A DNA stretch of 64,000 bases. Source: GWE2-42-39 sp034003625 (GTDB lineage: Bacteria; Bacteroidota; Bacteroidia; Bacteroidales; Prolixibacteraceae). The first letter of the stretch is position 1. Each line of letters begins with the position of its first letter. Both the position numbers and the translations under genes were made by a program. The DNA is taken from contig JAVEYG010000002.1 of assembly GCA_034003625.1 (NCBI GenBank), positions 62,001-126,000 of the forward strand, read 5' to 3'. This document shows positions 59,761 through 64,000 of this stretch, piece after piece. The notes below the pieces were generated by a model that was not told where the DNA came from, did not search any database, and saw only the letters and a program-made list of their open reading frames with translations.

Positions 59761-60558
59761 ATGACAAGCAGAAAAATATTGACCGGACTTTTGTTTATCA
59801 TTTTCCCTGTGGTCCTTTTTGCCCGGATCGATACCATCCGTTTAAATCAATATTACCTGAAAAAATATTGGGACGATTCAAAAGAAATCGTCCGGTCGCC
59901 GGTTCGCTGGGATCAGCGGGATTGGCAGCGGTTTGCTGTTTTTGCTGCAACTACCGGAGCTTTGTTTTTTGCCGATGAGCCTGTTGCAGATTGGTTACAG
60001 GAACGCCGTACCGGATTTCTCGATAAGGTCAGCCGGAAAACCTTTGAACCGTTTGGCGCCGAATATTCACTGGTTGTATGCGGTGTTTTCTACGGTTATG
60101 GGTTACTTGCCAAAAAGCCGAAGCCGGAAAGCACTGCATTGCTGGCTGTCGAGAGTTTTGCCCTGGCCAGTTTGTTCGTGCGTATACCAAAATATTTGTT
60201 AGGCCGTCAGCGTCCGGATAGTGGCGTGGATGTGACGGCCTTCGATTTCAAAGGGCCTTTTCAGGGTACCGGTTTCCCTTCCGGCCATACCATTGCCGTT
60301 TTTTCAGTGGCATCGGTAATTGCCAATCAGTACCGGGAAACCGTGTGGGTGCCAGTCCTTTCTTATTCACTGGCCGGATTGGCAGGTTTATCGCGTATTT
60401 ACGACAATCGCCACTGGACAAGCGATGTGTTTGCCGGGGCTGTGATGGGTATTGCGATCGGTAATCTGGTTTGCCCTGCACACAAAGAGTCCCGCATTTC
60501 GTTTTTCCCTGTTAAAATGGGACCGGCATATGGCGTACGCCTGGCATTGTCATTGTAA
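59761..60558 (+). CDS. PAP2-family phosphatase
   Basis: A 265-residue membrane or exported phosphatase. The phosphatase signature is complete: KYLLGRQRPDSG, then GFPSGHTIAVFSV, then GLSRIYDNRHWTSDVFAGAVMGIAIG. A hydrophobic N-terminus (LLFIIFPVVLFARI) serves as signal. I chose ATG 59761 (MTSRKILTG); an in-frame TTG at 59731 has no support. Substrates are often undecaprenyl pyrophosphate or lipid phosphates. Confidence 0.92.
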   Translation: MTSRKILTGLLFIIFPVVLFARIDTIRLNQYYLKKYWDDSKEIVRSPVRWDQRDWQRFAVFAATTGALFFADEPVADWLQERRTGFLDKVSRKTFEPFGAEYSLVVCGVFYGYGLLAKKPKPESTALLAVESFALASLFVRIPKYLLGRQRPDSGVDVTAFDFKGPFQGTGFPSGHTIAVFSVASVIANQYRETVWVPVLSYSLAGLAGLSRIYDNRHWTSDVFAGAVMGIAIGNLVCPAHKESRISFFPVKMGPAYGVRLALSL

Positions 60559-60585
60559 GTACTCATCCCCAAAGAATAAATTATC

Positions 60586-61743
60586 ATGAATCGTTTTTTG
60601 AACCCTGCAATTCTGTTTTTTCTGGTTTCTTTCTCGTGTTCTACCGGCAAAAAAGCCCTTGAGCGTGGCGATTATTACGAAGCGGTAACCAGGGCGGCAG
60701 AACGGCTTCAGTCTGATCCCGAAAACAGAAATGCCATTCAGGTAATACGAGACGGTTATCCGTTGGCAATCAGGTATTATCAGGAGGAAATTGATTTGGT
60801 GCTCACCGGGGCCGATCGTTTTAAATGGGGTGAAACTGTCCGCATAATGGAACGGGTGAACGATCTTTCGGAACAAATACGGCGGGTACCTGCGGCCCGG
60901 AAGCAGGTTCCCAATCCGAAGATATATACCTCGGAAATGCGTCCTGCAAAAGAAAAAGCTGCCGGCGAACTATATCAGGTCGCAACCGATCTGATGAAAA
61001 GCAAAAACAAAACCGATGCGCGTCAGGCATATCAGTATTTTGTAAAAGCCGATCAGTTGGTGCCGGGTTACGAAGCGGTAAACGATATGATCCGCGAGTC
61101 GAAGCGGCTGGCAACTTATACCGTGGTTGTTGAACAGATACCGGATTTTTCGGAACGATATCCACTTTCGGCTGATTTTTTTTACGACCGCGTCCTGGGA
61201 ATGCTGAAATATAATTTTCCAGAGAAGAGTTTTGTGAATTTTTATTCTGAAAATGAAGCCGGAAATTTCAGGATTGAATACCCGGACATGGTCGTACGGA
61301 TGAATTTTTATGATTTTTATATCGGCCGGAACCAGCATGCCGAAAGCGAGCAGCCATTGAGCAAAGTTGTTGAAGAACGGGTGAAAGTAAACCGGAAAGA
61401 TACGATAGTGTATGAAACCAGGGTGCATAATTACAAAGGTACCATCAAGATCATAAGCGATCAGGTTTTAGCAGAAGGCTTGCTGAAGATCGAAATACTC
61501 GATTTTCGGTCGGAAAACCGGATGTTGCTTACGGAACGGATTCCCGGACAGTTTATGTGGAACAATTCGTATGGCGTTTTTGCCGGTGATAAGGAAGTTC
61601 TTGAACCCGCCCATATTGCGGTATTGAACAACCGTGCCACTCCGCTTCCTGCACCGCAGGATTTGTTTGCAGAATTCTCACGTCCTGTTTTCGACCAGCT
61701 TTCCGACCGTCTGAGAAACTTCTTTCGCAGGTATGAAAAGTAA
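60586..61743 (+). CDS. Lipoprotein of unknown function
   Basis: A 385-residue protein with lipoprotein signal peptide (LFFLVSFSC, lipobox Cys18). The N-terminal third is helical and TPR-like (ALERGDYYEAVTRAAERLQSDPENRNAIQVI). A central helical and a C-terminal beta-rich domain follow (VVEQIPDFSERYPLSADFFYD). I do not recognise the domains. It follows the PAP2 gene by 27 bases and precedes tilS by 62 bases. Confidence 0.8.
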   Translation: MNRFLNPAILFFLVSFSCSTGKKALERGDYYEAVTRAAERLQSDPENRNAIQVIRDGYPLAIRYYQEEIDLVLTGADRFKWGETVRIMERVNDLSEQIRRVPAARKQVPNPKIYTSEMRPAKEKAAGELYQVATDLMKSKNKTDARQAYQYFVKADQLVPGYEAVNDMIRESKRLATYTVVVEQIPDFSERYPLSADFFYDRVLGMLKYNFPEKSFVNFYSENEAGNFRIEYPDMVVRMNFYDFYIGRNQHAESEQPLSKVVEERVKVNRKDTIVYETRVHNYKGTIKIISDQVLAEGLLKIEILDFRSENRMLLTERIPGQFMWNNSYGVFAGDKEVLEPAHIAVLNNRATPLPAPQDLFAEFSRPVFDQLSDRLRNFFRRYEK

Positions 61744-61805
61744 GCAGTATATTTATACTTTTTAAACGGATAACAGGCCAAACTTAAGGATCAGGCAACA
61801 CAACC

Positions 61806-63146
61806 ATGTTGAAACAGTTTCTTACATACATCAGGGAAGAGGAGTTGTTCGACCCTTTGCAGAGAGTTTTGCTGGCGGTGAGCGGCGGGATGGACTCAAT
61901 GGTGATGTTGTACCTTTTTCAGAAATCGGGTTATGATTTTTCGGTAGCGCATTGTAACTTTCAGCTCCGGGGCGGGGAGTCGGATGGCGACGAGCAATTT
62001 GTGGCCAACTATTGCGACGAACACAACATCCGCCTGTTTGTGACCCGGTTCGATACACAGGAATATGCCCGTCAGGAAGGTATTTCGATTGAAATGGCTG
62101 CCCGTGACCTACGTTATGGCTGGTTCAATAAACTGATGGACGAGGAGCATTTTGACTGTCTGGCCACAGCCCATCATCAGGATGATGTAATGGAAACCTT
62201 TTTTATCAACCTGGGCCGGGGCACTGGTATTCGCGGGCTTTCCGGCATCAAACCGAAGTCTGGCAGATTGATCCGGCCCATCCTGTTTGCCGACCGCCTT
62301 TCGATCCGGAACTATGCCGCCCTGCACCAGATACAGTGCCGCGAAGACTCGTCGAACAGCGATACCGGCATCCGGCGAAATTTCATCCGGCACAGAATTC
62401 TTCCGGTACTCGATGAGTTTCATCCTTCGTTCCGGAAGAATATGCTCAAAACCATTGCCAACCTGAACCAGACCGAGATTCTTTTTCAGCAGAAAATTGA
62501 CGAAATAAAAGCTGTGGCCGTGGCAGGACATCCATGGGGTGAAACCATTCGCATTTCTGCTTTGGGCACAGGTGATACGGCGAGGACGGTCTTGTTTGAA
62601 CTGATCCGCGAGAAAGGTTTTTCAGCCGAACAGACCAATGATATTCTGGGGGCGTTGGAAAGCGGACCGGGCAAAAAATTTTATTCGCCATCGCACCGGT
62701 TGGTGAAAGACCGCGATGAACTGATCATCACTGCACTTGAAAACGAAAGTCCCGAATTGTTTTATATCGACGAAAATTGTAGCTATATGGAAAAACCTTT
62801 CCGGATAAAAATGGAACGAAAAGAGAGGGATTCCTCGTTTCGCTTTTCAACCAATCCGCTGGTTGCCGATTTTGACCTCGACCGGCTGGAATTTCCGCTC
62901 ATCCTCCGTAAATGGCAGGAAGGGGAATATTTTCAACCACTGGGAATGAAGGGCTATAAAAAACTGAGCGATTATTTTATCGACGAAAAATATTCTATTC
63001 CCGAGAAAGAAAATGCCTGGATACTGGCCAGCGGAAACAAGATGGTATGGGTTGTGGGAAAACGCATTGATGACCGTTTCAAGATTACCCTGCATACAAA
63101 AAATGTGTTGCGGATTTCGGTGGCAATGGGATACGGGATCAAATAA
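61806..63146 (+). CDS. tilS: tRNA(Ile)-lysidine synthase
   Basis: A 446-residue ATP-dependent enzyme that changes C34 of tRNA-Ile2 to lysidine. The PP-loop is LAVSGGMDSMVML (residues 23-35), then CLATAHHQDDVMETFFINLGRGTGIRGLSGI and IRRNFIRHRILPVL, followed by the substrate-binding and C-terminal KKLSDYFIDEKYSIPEKE domains. Length is normal for the two-domain form. Confidence 0.96.
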   Translation: MLKQFLTYIREEELFDPLQRVLLAVSGGMDSMVMLYLFQKSGYDFSVAHCNFQLRGGESDGDEQFVANYCDEHNIRLFVTRFDTQEYARQEGISIEMAARDLRYGWFNKLMDEEHFDCLATAHHQDDVMETFFINLGRGTGIRGLSGIKPKSGRLIRPILFADRLSIRNYAALHQIQCREDSSNSDTGIRRNFIRHRILPVLDEFHPSFRKNMLKTIANLNQTEILFQQKIDEIKAVAVAGHPWGETIRISALGTGDTARTVLFELIREKGFSAEQTNDILGALESGPGKKFYSPSHRLVKDRDELIITALENESPELFYIDENCSYMEKPFRIKMERKERDSSFRFSTNPLVADFDLDRLEFPLILRKWQEGEYFQPLGMKGYKKLSDYFIDEKYSIPEKENAWILASGNKMVWVVGKRIDDRFKITLHTKNVLRISVAMGYGIK

Positions 63147-63201
63147 TTGCAAAATATCAAATTCATATCCAGTAATATACCGTATGCTGGCAGTAATGTG
63201 T

Positions 63202-63209
63202 TACCTTTG
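63202..63209 (+). promoter_or_regulatory. -7 box (TACCTTTG) for the DEAD-box helicase gene
   Basis: Exact TAnnTTTG match, 23 bases before the ATG. Confidence 0.48.
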
Positions 63210-63231
63210 ATGCGATTTTAGAAAAGAATAT

Positions 63232-64000
63232 ATGAGGTTTGACGAGTTTGATTTGCATGACAAGATTTTGGATGCAATTGGGTACATGAGTTACGAGAAG
63301 GCTTCCCCCATTCAGGAAATGGTAATCCCGATTATTTTAGAAGACAAAGATTTACTGGCCTGTGCGCAAACGGGTACCGGAAAAACGGCGGCATTTGCCC
63401 TTCCGATCCTGGATAAAATTGCGGCAGACGACAATCACGATCTTTCCACCCTGATCATTGTCCCGACCCGCGAACTGGCCATTCAGATTAACCAGCAAAT
63501 ACAGGGTTTTAGCTATTTTCTGAACGTAAATTCGGTAGCCGTATACGGTGGACGCGAAGGTTCCGACTGGGAACAGGAAAGCCGGGCGCTTACTGCCGGC
63601 ACCAATATCATTGTGGCCACTCCCGGGAAACTGATCTCGCACCTGAACCTCGGTTATGTGAAATTCGACAAAATAAAATATGTCATCCTCGACGAGGCCG
63701 ACCGGATGCTCGACATCGGTTTCTATGACGATATTATGAAGATTCTCAGTTTCGTCCCCGAAAAACGGCAAACTTTGATGTTCTCGGCAACCATGCCGAA
63801 GAAAATCAGGGAGTTGGCAGCGAAAATATTAAATGAACCGGTTGAGGTCAGCACCGAAATTTCAAAACCTGCTGAAGGCGTGTTGCAGGCGGCTTACCTG
63901 GTTCACAACGACCAAAAGGTAGCGCTGATTGATAGCCTGATCGGCGATAAGACCGACTACGACAGCATCCTGATTTTCAGCTCGACCAAAAAAAATGTGT
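63232..64000 (+). CDS. DEAD-box RNA helicase (partial)
   Basis: The first about 256 codons of an RNA helicase that runs off the window. The Q-motif (MSYEKASPIQEMVIPIIL), Walker A ACAQTGTGKTAAFALPIL, PTRELAIQI, TPGKLISHL, DEAD box (ILDEADRMLDIGFYDDI) and FSATMPKKIRELA are all present. It is probably an RhlE- or DeaD-type enzyme for ribosome or mRNA handling; the C-terminal region that would tell is outside the window. Confidence 0.95.
   Translation, partial: MRFDEFDLHDKILDAIGYMSYEKASPIQEMVIPIILEDKDLLACAQTGTGKTAAFALPILDKIAADDNHDLSTLIIVPTRELAIQINQQIQGFSYFLNVNSVAVYGGREGSDWEQESRALTAGTNIIVATPGKLISHLNLGYVKFDKIKYVILDEADRMLDIGFYDDIMKILSFVPEKRQTLMFSATMPKKIRELAAKILNEPVEVSTEISKPAEGVLQAAYLVHNDQKVALIDSLIGDKTDYDSILIFSSTKKNV

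Overview
The window looks like chromosomal DNA of a Bacteroidota bacterium, most likely an anaerobic or facultative member of the Bacteroidales/Marinilabiliales; the exact genus cannot be read from the sequence. The basis is the family content (Bat aerotolerance operon, DUF4251, a DoxX/BT_3928-type protein, OstA-like protein beside SurA-like proteins, lamin-tail/OadG fusion, folP-cdaA pair), TAnnTTTG-type -7 boxes, weak Shine-Dalgarno sequences, and several families of short intergenic repeats. There is no rRNA or tRNA gene, CRISPR array, prophage or full insertion sequence that I can see.

Layout. 1-2952: 5'-part of purL (minus strand), carrying a repeat-derived in-frame insert. 3278-9328: a propionate cluster (CoA-transferase, methylmalonyl-CoA epimerase, and the subunits of a sodium-pumping methylmalonyl-CoA decarboxylase). 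9428-19486: single genes, namely a ThuA-like protein, recG, a LolD/MacB-type ATPase, a PduO-type cobalamin adenosyltransferase, DUF2795, DUF4251, recQ, an MFS carrier and asnA. 19784-28117: guaB, then three SurA/PpiC-type periplasmic proteins, a MoxR ATPase and an OstA/LptA-like protein, all on one strand and tightly spaced. 28338-29999: a thioredoxin-like protein and fabI (minus strand).

30304-42156: a HAD phosphatase, a LacI-type regulator and a complete myo-inositol catabolic set in the order iolJ-B-C-D-symporter-iolA-E-G. A perfect 22-bp palindrome in front of iolJ is the obvious operator candidate. IolG, E, D, B, C, J and A together would turn inositol into DHAP, CO2 and acetyl-CoA, with import by a sodium symporter. 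42341-51320 (minus strand): the Bat operon (moxR, DUF58, membrane protein, batA, B, C, D, E), interrupted by a four-helix-bundle gene lying between inverted copies of an AAATTCCAAAT-type repeat. A small terminal-inverted-repeat element sits between the two operons.

51524-64000: housekeeping and lone genes: amino-acid racemase, DoxX-type protein, SGNH hydrolase, DUF1599, folP, cdaA (diadenylate cyclase), mazG, a PAP2 phosphatase, a lipoprotein, tilS and the start of a DEAD-box helicase.

I did not find a clearly new multi-gene system. The most rewarding points are the repeat insert inside purL, the four-helix-bundle/inverted-repeat unit inside the Bat operon, the LacI/iol operator, the palindrome cluster upstream of the propionate genes, and the repeat families that have shifted apparent gene starts (OstA-like and DUF4251 genes).
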